The position numbers and the translations under genes were made by a program. Below the pieces are notes generated by a model. The model searched no databases and was not told where the DNA came from. It saw only the letters and a list, made by a program, of their open reading frames with translations. A stretch of 64,000 bases of DNA from Desulfomicrobium sp. ZS1 (lineage in GTDB: Bacteria > Desulfobacterota > Desulfovibrionia > Desulfovibrionales > Desulfomicrobiaceae): NCBI RefSeq assembly GCF_024204645.1, contig NZ_CP100351.1:3746001-3810000 (forward strand), given 5' to 3'. This document shows positions 54,301 through 61,276 of the stretch, piece after piece (the first letter of the stretch is position 1; the number at the start of each line of letters is the position of its first letter).

Positions 54301-55257
54301 GACCCGATTTTTGAATTTGTCGGGAATGCCGTGATCTCCGGAGCTTTCCCCTGCGCTGACCAGGATAACGCTCTGTTTGCTGCAGGGCACCGTTTGTCCC
54401 CTGGACGGAAAGTAAAACGGGTCGTCAGTCTTTGGGTCTCGTCCGTCGTCATGGCGGAGATATTCGTAGACCTCGTGCAGGGTTTTAGCCAGTGGGGCAA
54501 CACCTCGTGGATTGACGGAGTTCACAACGCTTATGATCTGATCGAGTTTGGTAGCGTTGCCGGTCATGGGAAACTGGTGGTGTCCGCCGTCTTCGAAAGT
54601 AAACAGCGCGACGCGGGCCTTGTTCTTCATGGCCTGGAGCAGGCCGCTTACATCTTCGCCATCGGCCTTGACGCGCAGGGCGTAGCGTTCCTCGGTGTCC
54701 GGTCTGGACACAAGCATGAGGCCGTCGTCATCTCTGACTTTAATGGTAATAATCTGGTGCAGGGGCGTCATGTGCCGCGTGTGATCTTCCAGATCGACCC
54801 TGCGCGCGGTGTCGTCAAAATCAAATATCTCTGCTTCATGGCCGAGCGGCTCGAATTCATAACAGGTGCTCGGGGTGTCGAATTTGCCGCCGGTCAGCAC
54901 CTTGCGCGCCACATCGATGCGTAGCATCGCGGCCCAGTTCAGGAAATTGCCGCTCCATTCCCCCGTGGCATTATCCGCAAAAAAATGCGGCGTGTCGCTT
55001 TCGGCATTGTAGCTGTAGGAGGAGTGAGGATCGAAGTATCCATAGTATTCTCGCGTTCCGTTGAACGGGTCGGAGTACGCCCGCTCCAGCATGCTCGACG
55101 AGGTGTCCAGGATGAAGGTCAGCGATGGCTTTTCTTCCATGGCCAGGAAGGGAGGAAGCCAGTGGAAATCTGAAAGCCGATATGCTCGGGCTTCGGGGGC
55201 AAGGAGGATGAGTGCGCAGGCGACTATCCAGATCGCATTTCCGATTTTTCTGTTCAT
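51394..55257 (-). CDS. PilY1-like type IV pilus tip adhesin (host-GC copy)
   Basis: The 1287-residue protein has a signal peptide (MNRKIGNAIWIVACALILLA), a von Willebrand A-like region with SLTFILDTSSSMLERAY, EF-hand-like calcium loops (DADDNGIIDEGER and DINQNMVVDEDEE), and the PilC/PilY1 propeller around YVGANDGMLHAFNGGFWN. The start at 55257 overlaps the PilX stop (ATGA). It is paralogous to the AT-rich copy at 44072 but differs in composition and much of the sequence. Confidence 0.9.
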   Translation of the reverse strand: MNRKIGNAIWIVACALILLAPEARAYRLSDFHWLPPFLAMEEKPSLTFILDTSSSMLERAYSDPFNGTREYYGYFDPHSSYSYNAESDTPHFFADNATGEWSGNFLNWAAMLRIDVARKVLTGGKFDTPSTCYEFEPLGHEAEIFDFDDTARRVDLEDHTRHMTPLHQIITIKVRDDDGLMLVSRPDTEERYALRVKADGEDVSGLLQAMKNKARVALFTFEDGGHHQFPMTGNATKLDQIISVVNSVNPRGVAPLAKTLHEVYEYLRHDDGRDPKTDDPFYFPSRGQTVPCSKQSVILVSAGESSGDHGIPDKFKNRVVRPRPENNYPTHSGGSTFLIDMAYLGHTTDLRPEDGMDGMQNWDFYAVSVSDGANYLLQDAAKYGKFRNLNGDNPPDIDKEFAVDGDGPPDNYFTPQSGLELKTTLIRALLPDAPVVASGTATAVSPQTRSGEGAAYQAIYFPPGGTNQVHPSWSGEVRAYLVDAQGNLREAIKSDQGDEKSAGRIIEFTEEKSYAHTDADDNGIIDEGERNATELDDLDDIVLWSASTWLKELKNDEAITQRSSYASDDKKRYIITFVDINQNMVVDEDEERGEIQDFALPAKPAETTLNSPNHFYNYLTLYESASGALELDPASPILALRENDPTAFSMFQAELAKRQVDFIRGMDVGNATVEGIRDDTRKRMPDGNAWRLGDIVFSSPTVVGKPAENYHLIYNDTTYERFLTKYLGRRQMVYVGANDGMLHAFNGGFWNAKTRTFDDERDGLTKFTLGQELWAYVPYNLLPHLKWLMHPDYGATLHVAYMDLTPKVFDARIFVMSDGVTSVDEARYPGGWGTILVAGMRMGGAAMEVDIDKTDGNAFNKDIDRTVSSAYVIMDVSDPESEPNVLAEISLPGQGFTTCIPAVMPMSSPDAKNADENKWYLVFGSGPADAAGRADRGKLMRESSDQPGKLFVLDLSALYVKKTVKTIDSTGLASSQGDAFAFAEEGSFISDPACVDLDIPSKSGAGKFSTDLVYFGTVAGDSDSPAGKVYRLRTGNGPPDGWETSTLVDVGEPVSAAPSIAVDETGSLWVYFGTGRFFNHDDIPQTAPMGFYGIREPETAGTRNWDTVFTSLLFDSSKVAVTRGTCGEGEFSEDCVEIIQIDESSNATWDWAWLTSAQEQAPGWKQTFSAAGERVLGQAAVLGGSVVFTSVIPAQEICAAGGASRLWSLSYKTGTPYFWPSLEHPGGNFPAFVELGQGLAARPILHVGEKQTVKAFTPLTSGEIFAPEVDPSLTFKSGGLFWRKNTY

Positions 55258-55802
55258 TGGTTGACGTGCCTCCAGCCAAGATCCACTTCCGCTACGCTTT
55301 TGCGCGGCCCCTGTCTGTGCGAGCGGATGAGGTAGCTGCTGTAGCTGCCTCCTGCGGCCGCGCCGCTGCCCATGCTCCCGTATCCCGAACCGCCCTGCAG
55401 TGCGCTGCCCGGCATCAGCCCCGTCTCGATGAATCCCACCCGCACATGCGTGGTCCCTGCTCCATGGCGGTGCCATGTGACGGGGAAGTCATCCGGGTTG
55501 AAGTCGCGACTGTCTTCCCAGTCGGAAGCGTTGGTGCCATTGCTGTAGAACGATGAATTGACGGAGGCGATGGCGCTTTCCAGATATTCATGGCCCGCGT
55601 TCGCGCCCGAATCCGCCAGAAAGAAGGTGGCTTTGGCGTCCTGGCCGTTGGCGGCCATGAGGATGTTCAGATGCGCCGTGTCGCTGGCGGCCAGTCCCAT
55701 GATCCCGAGCAGGGCGAGGGTGATGATGGCCACGATGAAGACCATGCCGGACTGGTCCGGACAGGATTCCGGGCCGGGCCTAGAATTTTGGAGAGAAGAC
55801 AT
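55254..55802 (-). CDS. PilX-type minor pilin (host-GC copy)
   Basis: The 182-residue frame from the ATG at 55802 has a polar leader then MVFIVAIITLALLGIMGLA, the PilX-type hydrophobic helix, without the classic Gly-Phe-Thr-Glu cleavage box. A Gly/Ser-rich stretch lies in the C-terminal half. The start is uncertain because no clear ribosome site is seen. It is coupled to the second PilY1 by a 4-bp overlap. Confidence 0.7.
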   Translation of the reverse strand: MSSLQNSRPGPESCPDQSGMVFIVAIITLALLGIMGLAASDTAHLNILMAANGQDAKATFFLADSGANAGHEYLESAIASVNSSFYSNGTNASDWEDSRDFNPDDFPVTWHRHGAGTTHVRVGFIETGLMPGSALQGGSGYGSMGSGAAAGGSYSSYLIRSHRQGPRKSVAEVDLGWRHVNQ

Positions 55803-56295
55803 AGACGTACCGTGCGCTCGCGTGTGGGCTGGTGTTGTCCCATGCAAGGATACAGGTCATTTCCTTGCATCTTTCCACGGGGGTGTTTTCGGCCAGTGTG
55901 CAGTTCATGGTAAAACGGACGCCATCGATGACGCGGCTTGCGGCGGTGTCCGTCAGGGCATTGAACGTCTGGGCGGAGTACTGGGCGCGGGTGGCATTCT
56001 CCAGAAATTCCTCCATCAGAAAATTTGCTCGGGAGATGTGATTGGCGCGCACATCCTGCACCGAGGCCCGGGCGATGACAGCGGCGATGCCCATCAGGCC
56101 GATAGCCAGAATGGCCGCCGCCATCAGGACTTCGATGAGCGTGAAACCGGAAGGGGCGTTTTCTCCCCATCGCTCGTGAGGACGGGCTTCTGAGGCAAAA
56201 ATCGGCTTTGCGATCTTGAGCGGGAGTTCTGTGGAGACGACACGGCAAAACGGTGACGCCTCCGTGAAGACGGGCCGCCATGACTTTTTAACCAT
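55780..56295 (-). CDS. PilV-type prepilin with unusually long leader (host-GC copy)
   Basis: The mature pilin begins at SGFTLIEVLMAAAILAIGLM, a textbook prepilin cleavage site with Glu5. From the ATG at 56295 about 49 residues precede the cleavage point, much longer than a normal prepilin leader of 6-20 residues. No in-frame ATG lies nearer, so a non-ATG start or a real long leader is possible. It overlaps the PilX start by 23 bp. Confidence 0.7.
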   Translation of the reverse strand: MVKKSWRPVFTEASPFCRVVSTELPLKIAKPIFASEARPHERWGENAPSGFTLIEVLMAAAILAIGLMGIAAVIARASVQDVRANHISRANFLMEEFLENATRAQYSAQTFNALTDTAASRVIDGVRFTMNCTLAENTPVERCKEMTCILAWDNTSPHASARYVYVFSPKF

Positions 56296-56391
56296 CTGAA
56301 AACTCTGGATTTCGCGCCATTGTCCACCATGGTCCGCCTTCGCGACGTTTTGTAGGAAATCCTGCAAGGGGAAGGCCGGACATCTGCCGCT

Positions 56392-56817
56392 TCACTCCGT
56401 GACCACGCTGCCCGATGGCCGTACCTTCACCGTGCGCGACAGTCCGGTGTTGTTTTGGATGACGACGGACCCGCCTACGGAAGCCCTTCCGAGGCCATTG
56501 AAATGGGTGGTGAAGGATTTTGCGTGGGTGACCTGGTTTCTCAAGTCCGAGAGATCAAATCGCCGTAGCAGCGTGTTGTCGCCTCGCACCCGTATTTCGC
56601 AGGCGTTCTGCTGCGGGTCGCAGGTAAACCGGATTTGTGCGTTCCGTTTGATGGCCTCGAATCTGGCATGTCTGCACATGCTGACAATGGTCCTGGCCGC
56701 GCGGTTGACTTCGGCCCCCGGCAGGGCGGCGAGTAGCGCCGTGCCGCAGATGCCGCTCAAAACGGCCGCGATGGCCAGGACCACCAGGGTTTCGAGGAGC
56801 GTGTAGCCTTTGTTCAT
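56392..56817 (-). CDS. GspH/FimT-type pseudopilin (host-GC copy)
   Basis: The 141-residue product starts MNKGYTLLETLVVLAIAAVL, with prepilin cleavage after Gly4 and Glu5 in the mature protein, and has the helix VNRAARTIVSMCRHARFEAI typical of GspH/FimT. The ATG at 56817 overlaps the PilW stop by 4 bp. In this operon it follows PilW, whereas in the AT-rich operon it precedes it. Confidence 0.78.
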   Translation of the reverse strand: MNKGYTLLETLVVLAIAAVLSGICGTALLAALPGAEVNRAARTIVSMCRHARFEAIKRNAQIRFTCDPQQNACEIRVRGDNTLLRRFDLSDLRNQVTHAKSFTTHFNGLGRASVGGSVVIQNNTGLSRTVKVRPSGSVVTE

Positions 56818-57497
56818 GGCATTTTTTCCATTTCCGTATTCCTGCACCAGACCATGGTGGACAGCGTGCGGTTGCCGATACCCAAGTGGAGCTTTGACGG
56901 GATTGCGGTGATTTCCACGCGCACCCCACGGATGTTTTGCGTATGCGCGTGCGGTTCGGTGATGATTTCGCCGCCTGCGTCGAAGTAAATGAAGTGCAGG
57001 TCGCCGATGTTGGTGCTGAAAGGTTGCCAGGCTACGAATCCGGTGTCGTATTTGCGCAGCACATGGTCGGGGATTTTTTTGGCGGAGCCGTCATCGGCGA
57101 CGTTAAGTCTGAAGCCCGCGTGCTCGCGCAGGCAGCCGCTGCCGTTTTCATTGGCGATACCGTCCGCGTTCCAGTCCTGACTGCAATAGACTGCGGATCC
57201 CGTGGTGGCGCGTCCGTAATCCGGGGCGGCTATCCCGGGCTTATGGGAAAAGCCGAAGCCCGGGCTGCCTTGCGCCGAGAATCCGCACATGCGCAATTCT
57301 TCGGAAATGAGCGCGGCGGCGGAGTGCAGCTCCTGCTGCATGAGTGTGGTCTGACTTTGCCTGGCGGCAATGCGATGGTGGGTCTGGAAAAGGGAGTAGA
57401 TCGCGCTGACGATCAGGCCCGATATGGCCATAGCGACAAGGGTTTCGACAAGGGTCATGCCGGATTGCCCAAAACGCTTCTGAATGTTCTTGGTCAT
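56814..57497 (-). CDS. PilW-type prepilin (host-GC copy)
   Basis: The 227-residue product starts MTKNIQKRFGQSGMTLVETL, with cleavage after Gly13 and the Glu5 residue kept. LEELRMCGFSAQG-like sequence after the helix is common in PilW. It is the first gene of the second minor pilin operon. I checked upstream for a -24/-12 promoter and found none with correct spacing. Confidence 0.78.
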   Translation of the reverse strand: MTKNIQKRFGQSGMTLVETLVAMAISGLIVSAIYSLFQTHHRIAARQSQTTLMQQELHSAAALISEELRMCGFSAQGSPGFGFSHKPGIAAPDYGRATTGSAVYCSQDWNADGIANENGSGCLREHAGFRLNVADDGSAKKIPDHVLRKYDTGFVAWQPFSTNIGDLHFIYFDAGGEIITEPHAHTQNIRGVRVEITAIPSKLHLGIGNRTLSTMVWCRNTEMEKMP

Positions 57498-57620
57498 GGG
57501 TTGTGCCTGAGGATCTGCTTGGTTTTATTGCAAGAGTTCCCGGCACGATAGGCCTGACTGCAGCCTGTTTCAATAATGTCGATCCTTTATATTGAAAGGC
57601 CAAAAAATAGGTAGGATTGG

Positions 57621-57674
57621 GACCAAAAAAAGTACGGCCTGGGCAGAGAATACCCAGACCGTGCTTTTTTGGTC
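57621..57674. terminator. Bidirectional hairpin terminator
   Basis: GACCAAAAAAAGTACGGCCT and the matching right arm ending GTGCTTTTTTGGTC form a long stem with A and T runs. It lies just downstream of the small minus-strand gene at 57686. Confidence 0.8.
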
Positions 57675-57685
57675 TTACGCGCCCA

Positions 57686-57874
57686 CTATTTGTCGACGAC
57701 TGCGCAGTCCGGATTGGGGCACCACCATTCCTCAGCTTCGCCGGTAATGGCCTTGACTTCGTTTGATTCAAGCATGGCGGCCGTGTGTGAGTCCAGCTCC
57801 TTGCATTTGCGGCCGGTAAGTTTTTTCTTGGTGTCGCCAGCCAGGCGCGGGGTATCTTCCTGTTTGTCCGTCAT
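57686..57874 (-). CDS. Small hypothetical protein, 62 residues
   Basis: The ATG at 57874 has a perfect AGGAGGTCCTCC site, and a terminator follows the stop, so the gene looks real. The charged, soluble product begins MTDKQEDTPRLAGDTKKKL and ends with a WWCPNPDCAVVDK tail whose cysteine pair could bind a metal. I do not recognise the family. Confidence 0.6.
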   Translation of the reverse strand: MTDKQEDTPRLAGDTKKKLTGRKCKELDSHTAAMLESNEVKAITGEAEEWWCPNPDCAVVDK

Positions 57875-57956
57875 GGAGGACCTCCTTTGGTTTGTCCGTT
57901 GCGAATATACCCGTGGGCGCCGCTGCTGACAACATCGGGCGTAGGGACTGAGGAGA

Positions 57957-57982
57957 GGGCGGGCACGGGGGCCTGCCCCTAC
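57957..57982. repeat. Short palindromic GGGC...GCCCCTAC repeat
   Basis: GGGCGGGCACGGGG followed by GCCTGCCCCTAC resembles the units at 25817 and 58080. It lies in the 410-bp spacer between the small protein gene and the NtrC-like regulator gene, where I see no gene. Confidence 0.45.
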
Positions 57983-58079
57983 AGGTCCGCGCCCACCCGT
58001 TTAGAAGATGGCCATTATCGTAATGCGAAAATCCGCGAGGCGTGATCCGTGAGGAGGCGAGGCCGATGTGGTGGTGTAT

Positions 58080-58103
58080 GGGCAAAAAATTTTTCGCCCC
58101 TAC
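58080..58103. repeat. Short palindromic GGGC...GCCCCTAC repeat
   Basis: GGGCAAAAAATTTTTCGCCC followed by CTAC is a further unit of the same kind, with an A/T-rich stem centre in place of the GC-rich ones elsewhere. Confidence 0.45.
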
Positions 58104-58284
58104 CAATGGACAGGTATGACGGGTGGTGCGTGAAAGAGCGAGGCGCAACCAGGCGGTGCTTGTTTGAGTCTTGTAGAATTTTAAGATATATTTGCGAAAT
58201 GGAGAAGAACGACCCAAGCAAAAAAATCGTGCTTTCAGCGACTTGTCGTGCGAGGCTTGCGGCGGCAGGCCCGGGCGGGTTCGT

Positions 58285-59628
58285 ATGACCGACGCACAAA
58301 AAAACGTCCTGATCGTAGACGCGGATCCGGTCCAGCTGCAGGCCTTGATCGACTTGCTGGCGACCGACGGCTATGCCGTCATGGTCGCTTCGGATGGTGA
58401 AGAGGCCTTGCTCAAGCTTGAAGGCGGACAGATTGATCTGGTTATCGTCGACGAGAGCATTCCAGGCATGTCCGGCAGAGAACTGTTGTGGGAGTGCGTC
58501 CGGCGTTGGCCAGGGCTGCCACTCATTATGCTGACCGGCAACGGCACGGTGCAGAGCGCCGTCGCGGCCATCAAGGAAGGGGCTGCGGATTATCTGACAA
58601 GGCCCGTTGACGGGCAGGAGCTGTTGCGGGGAGTTGCCCGGATTTTGGCTTTAAGCGGAGATCGCACCTGGGCTCGTAGCGGCAACCTGCTGGCCGACGA
58701 GCTTTGGGGCGGGAAGAGTCCCGCCATGCAACGCCTCTACAAACTGATCGAGCGGGTGGCTCCGACGGAAGCCACGATTCTGCTTCTTGGCGAGAGCGGC
58801 ACGGGCAAGGAAAAGATCGCCGGGCTCTTGCATCGCTTGAGCCAGCGCTCGCGGGGTCCGCTCGTGATCGTCGATTGCGGCTCCACGCCGTCCACATTGC
58901 TGGAAAGTGAACTGTTCGGGCACGCCAAGGGTTCGTTCACAAACGCCTATAAGGACAAAAAGGGGCTTGTGGCCGAGGCGCATGGCGGGACTTTGTTCCT
59001 TGATGAGATCGGCAACATCTCCTCGGAAATGCAGTTGCGGCTTTTGCGCTTCCTGCAAGAACGGAAAATTCGCCGGGTTGGAGACCTTGCCGAGACCGCG
59101 GTCAATTGCCGCGTCATTGCCGCGACCAATGCGGATTTGGCTGAGTTGGTGCGTAGCGGTGAATTTCGGGAAGATTTGTATTACCGCCTCAAGGTCATCA
59201 ACATCCAGGTGCCGCCTCTGCGCGAGCGCAAGGCCGACATCCCGGTGCTGGCCGAGCGCTTTCTCCAGCTTTTTGCCGAGGATGGGCCCTTGCCGCGTCT
59301 TGACGCGGAGGTCGCCGAGGCCATTCTTGATTATCCCTGGCCCGGCAATGTGCGCGAATTGCGCAATATGCTGGAGGCTGCGGTCATTTTGTCTTCTGAC
59401 GGCGTGATCCGGATGGAGGACATGCAGTTTGAGGACAGCTACGAAGACACGCCCCTGCCGGGAAATCTTCTTTCTCTGTCCGGAAGTGAGAAGCAGGTGG
59501 TTTTGAACGCTCTGGAGAGAAGCTCCTGGGTGGTCAAGGACGCCGCCGATCTGCTTGGGGTCAGCCGCCGGACCATGCATTACAAGATCAAGAAATTTCA
59601 GATTGATACAGCCAAACGTTCAGCTTGA
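58285..59628 (+). CDS. NtrC-family response regulator with altered GAFTGA loop
   Basis: The 447-residue protein has an N-terminal receiver (Asp56 in LVIVDESIPGMSG), a central AAA+ domain with Walker A LLGESGTGKEK and Walker B GGTLFLDEIG, and a C-terminal Fis-type helix-turn-helix (KDAADLLGVSRRTMHYKIKK). The loop that should read GAFTGA and contact sigma-54 reads GSFTNA at residues 216-221. In other NtrC members such changes impair sigma-54 activation, so the protein may act differently. No sensor kinase gene is adjacent. Confidence 0.88.
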   Translation: MTDAQKNVLIVDADPVQLQALIDLLATDGYAVMVASDGEEALLKLEGGQIDLVIVDESIPGMSGRELLWECVRRWPGLPLIMLTGNGTVQSAVAAIKEGAADYLTRPVDGQELLRGVARILALSGDRTWARSGNLLADELWGGKSPAMQRLYKLIERVAPTEATILLLGESGTGKEKIAGLLHRLSQRSRGPLVIVDCGSTPSTLLESELFGHAKGSFTNAYKDKKGLVAEAHGGTLFLDEIGNISSEMQLRLLRFLQERKIRRVGDLAETAVNCRVIAATNADLAELVRSGEFREDLYYRLKVINIQVPPLRERKADIPVLAERFLQLFAEDGPLPRLDAEVAEAILDYPWPGNVRELRNMLEAAVILSSDGVIRMEDMQFEDSYEDTPLPGNLLSLSGSEKQVVLNALERSSWVVKDAADLLGVSRRTMHYKIKKFQIDTAKRSA

Positions 59629-59805
59629 CTGAAAGTTTCGTATGACGGACGCGCGAGGCGGAGCTTAGTGCGGCCGGTAACGAATCCCTGAGTCCGACTG
59701 CTGATTCAGGCCGGGAACGATTTTTCGGGCCAATTCCATTTTTTCATTTGTCATCCCGTCCGCAGTGATTAGCAGGGAAAGTGACAGTTGAAGACAGGAG
59801 GGCCT

Positions 59806-60078
59806 ATGAAAAACATGAATACGCTATTGCACTTTATGCGGTATTTTGAACCGCATTGCATAGAGAAGAACGGAGAAAGGATTTGCTACGTGTCGGCTCT
59901 TGAGTATCCGGAGAAGGATGAGGCGCTTGAGGTTCTGGGAGGAAATGGATTTTTTGCTCATGGACTCAAAAAAGTGACCTTGAAATATGCTGGCAGAAAA
60001 AATGTTGACGGCGACGATCAATGGAGTCTTTCCGATGAGCAGTTGCCTGACACGTTCCCCGTATGGGAAGCCCGCTGA
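59806..60078 (+). CDS. Small hypothetical protein, 90 residues
   Basis: The ATG at 59806 has ACAGGAGGGCC upstream. The 90-residue product begins MKNMNTLLHFMRYFEPHC and shows no signal peptide or known motif. It is followed 34 bp later by a lipoprotein gene in the same direction. The function is unknown; the strong ribosome site supports expression. Confidence 0.55.
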   Translation: MKNMNTLLHFMRYFEPHCIEKNGERICYVSALEYPEKDEALEVLGGNGFFAHGLKKVTLKYAGRKNVDGDDQWSLSDEQLPDTFPVWEAR

Positions 60079-60112
60079 GAATCGTACTGGCTGTGACCCG
60101 GCAGGAGGGATG

Positions 60113-60580
60113 ATGAGATTTGCGTTGTTGATCCTCGGCGCGATTGTTTTCATTACAGTTACAGGGTGCGCCCATTTCGGAAGAACAGTTGAGTCGCCCA
60201 CGGTTCGCCTCGTTGATATGGCGCCGGCAAGCAGCACCCTCTTCGAGCAGCGTGTGATTTTGACTTTTCGCATAGTCAATCCAAATCCGTTTGCGTTGTC
60301 GTGGACCGGAGTCAAGGTCAATGCCCGGGTCAACGACATGGATCTGTTGCCGGGGGTGTCATCGGAAAATGGCCAGGTGGAAGCCCTGGGAGAATCGGTC
60401 TTCAAGGTCGAGGCCTCCGCTTCGACTCTGGGTCTGCTGCGCCAGGTACTTAATTTTCAGGGTGGCCAGAGCAAGCTGACCTATGCCCTGGAGGGAATTC
60501 TCTATCAGGGCGGATTGAGTTCCGGAGGAATCCCGTTCTCCGCAGAAGGGGCGCTTTGGGATTCCGGCCAGGAACTTTAG
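60113..60580 (+). CDS. LEA type 2/WHy-domain lipoprotein
   Basis: The 155-residue product has a lipoprotein signal (MRFALLILGAIVFITVTGC) and a single LEA-2/WHy-like beta domain, seen in ILTFRIVNPNPFALSWTGVK, the N-P-N-P-F pattern of the family. It is probably anchored in a membrane facing the periplasm. Two ATGs lie side by side (60110 and 60113); the second is better spaced from GGAGG. Its role is unknown, and msrA follows 9 bp later. Confidence 0.75.
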   Translation: MRFALLILGAIVFITVTGCAHFGRTVESPTVRLVDMAPASSTLFEQRVILTFRIVNPNPFALSWTGVKVNARVNDMDLLPGVSSENGQVEALGESVFKVEASASTLGLLRQVLNFQGGQSKLTYALEGILYQGGLSSGGIPFSAEGALWDSGQEL

Positions 60581-60589
60581 GGAGGCCTT

Positions 60590-61186
60590 ATGCGGCTAGT
60601 GTTGATTCTTGCAATTTTGGCATCAGGCGTGTTTGGAGGAACTGTGGCTGCACAAACAAAAGAAGCGGTATTTGCGGGTGGGTGTTTTTGGTGTCTGGAA
60701 GGACCTTTCGACGCCTTGCCCGGAGTCATGCAGACGGAGGCCGGATACACCGGCGGACAGATATCCAATCCGACCTACGAGCAGGTCTCTTCCGGAACCA
60801 GCGGGCATATCGAAGCCATGCGGGTGGTTTATGACCCCGAGCTGACCAATTTCGAGAAGCTCCTCGATGTCTTCTGGCGCAACATCGACCCCATTGATGC
60901 CGGTGGACAGTTTTGTGATCGCGGTCCGCAATACAGGTCCGCTGTATTTTTCGCGGATGCGGCCGAAGAGTCCGCCGCGCGGGCGTCAAAGGCCCGGCTT
61001 GAGGAAGCCCATGGGTTCACGATCGCAACTGAGATTCTGCCCCGGTCAGCGTTCTATCCCGCCGAGGAGTATCATCAGGATTATTACAAGAAAAACCCTC
61101 TCAGATACCATTTTTATCGGCAGGGGTGTGGCCGTGACCAGCGCCTGAGACAGCTTTGGGGAGCGGAAACGAAAGTGAAGCCCTGA
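60590..61186 (+). CDS. msrA: Peptide methionine sulfoxide reductase A, periplasmic
   Basis: MsrA repairs the S-epimer of methionine sulfoxide in proteins. The 198-residue product has a signal peptide (residues 1-21, ending TVAAQ) and the active-site motif GCFWC with catalytic Cys32; AGYTGGQISNPTYEQVSSG and YHQDYYKKNP are further family marks. The signal peptide places it in the periplasm, unlike most cytoplasmic MsrA. It lies 9 bp after a lipoprotein gene. Confidence 0.93.
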   Translation: MRLVLILAILASGVFGGTVAAQTKEAVFAGGCFWCLEGPFDALPGVMQTEAGYTGGQISNPTYEQVSSGTSGHIEAMRVVYDPELTNFEKLLDVFWRNIDPIDAGGQFCDRGPQYRSAVFFADAAEESAARASKARLEEAHGFTIATEILPRSAFYPAEEYHQDYYKKNPLRYHFYRQGCGRDQRLRQLWGAETKVKP

Positions 61187-61208
61187 CGAAAAGCGCTCAA
61201 AAAGAACG

Positions 61209-61248
61209 AAAACCCGGCAACTGCGATTCGCGCAGGCCGGGTTTTTTA
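61209..61248 (+). terminator. Terminator after msrA
   Basis: AACCCGGC with CTGCG pairs with CGCAG and GCCGGGTT across a short loop and is followed by T residues, about 20 bp after msrA. It may also serve the convergent synthetase gene. Confidence 0.8.
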
Positions 61249-61276
61249 TTTTGCGGGGTTGGCTCTGCCGGGCTTT

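Noticed and set aside
57498-57600. Possible sigma-54 promoter (GTGCCGGGAACTCTTGC, minus strand) before the second pilin operon
   Set aside because: The GG and GC elements are 8 bp apart, not the required 10, so this is not a proper -24/-12 promoter.
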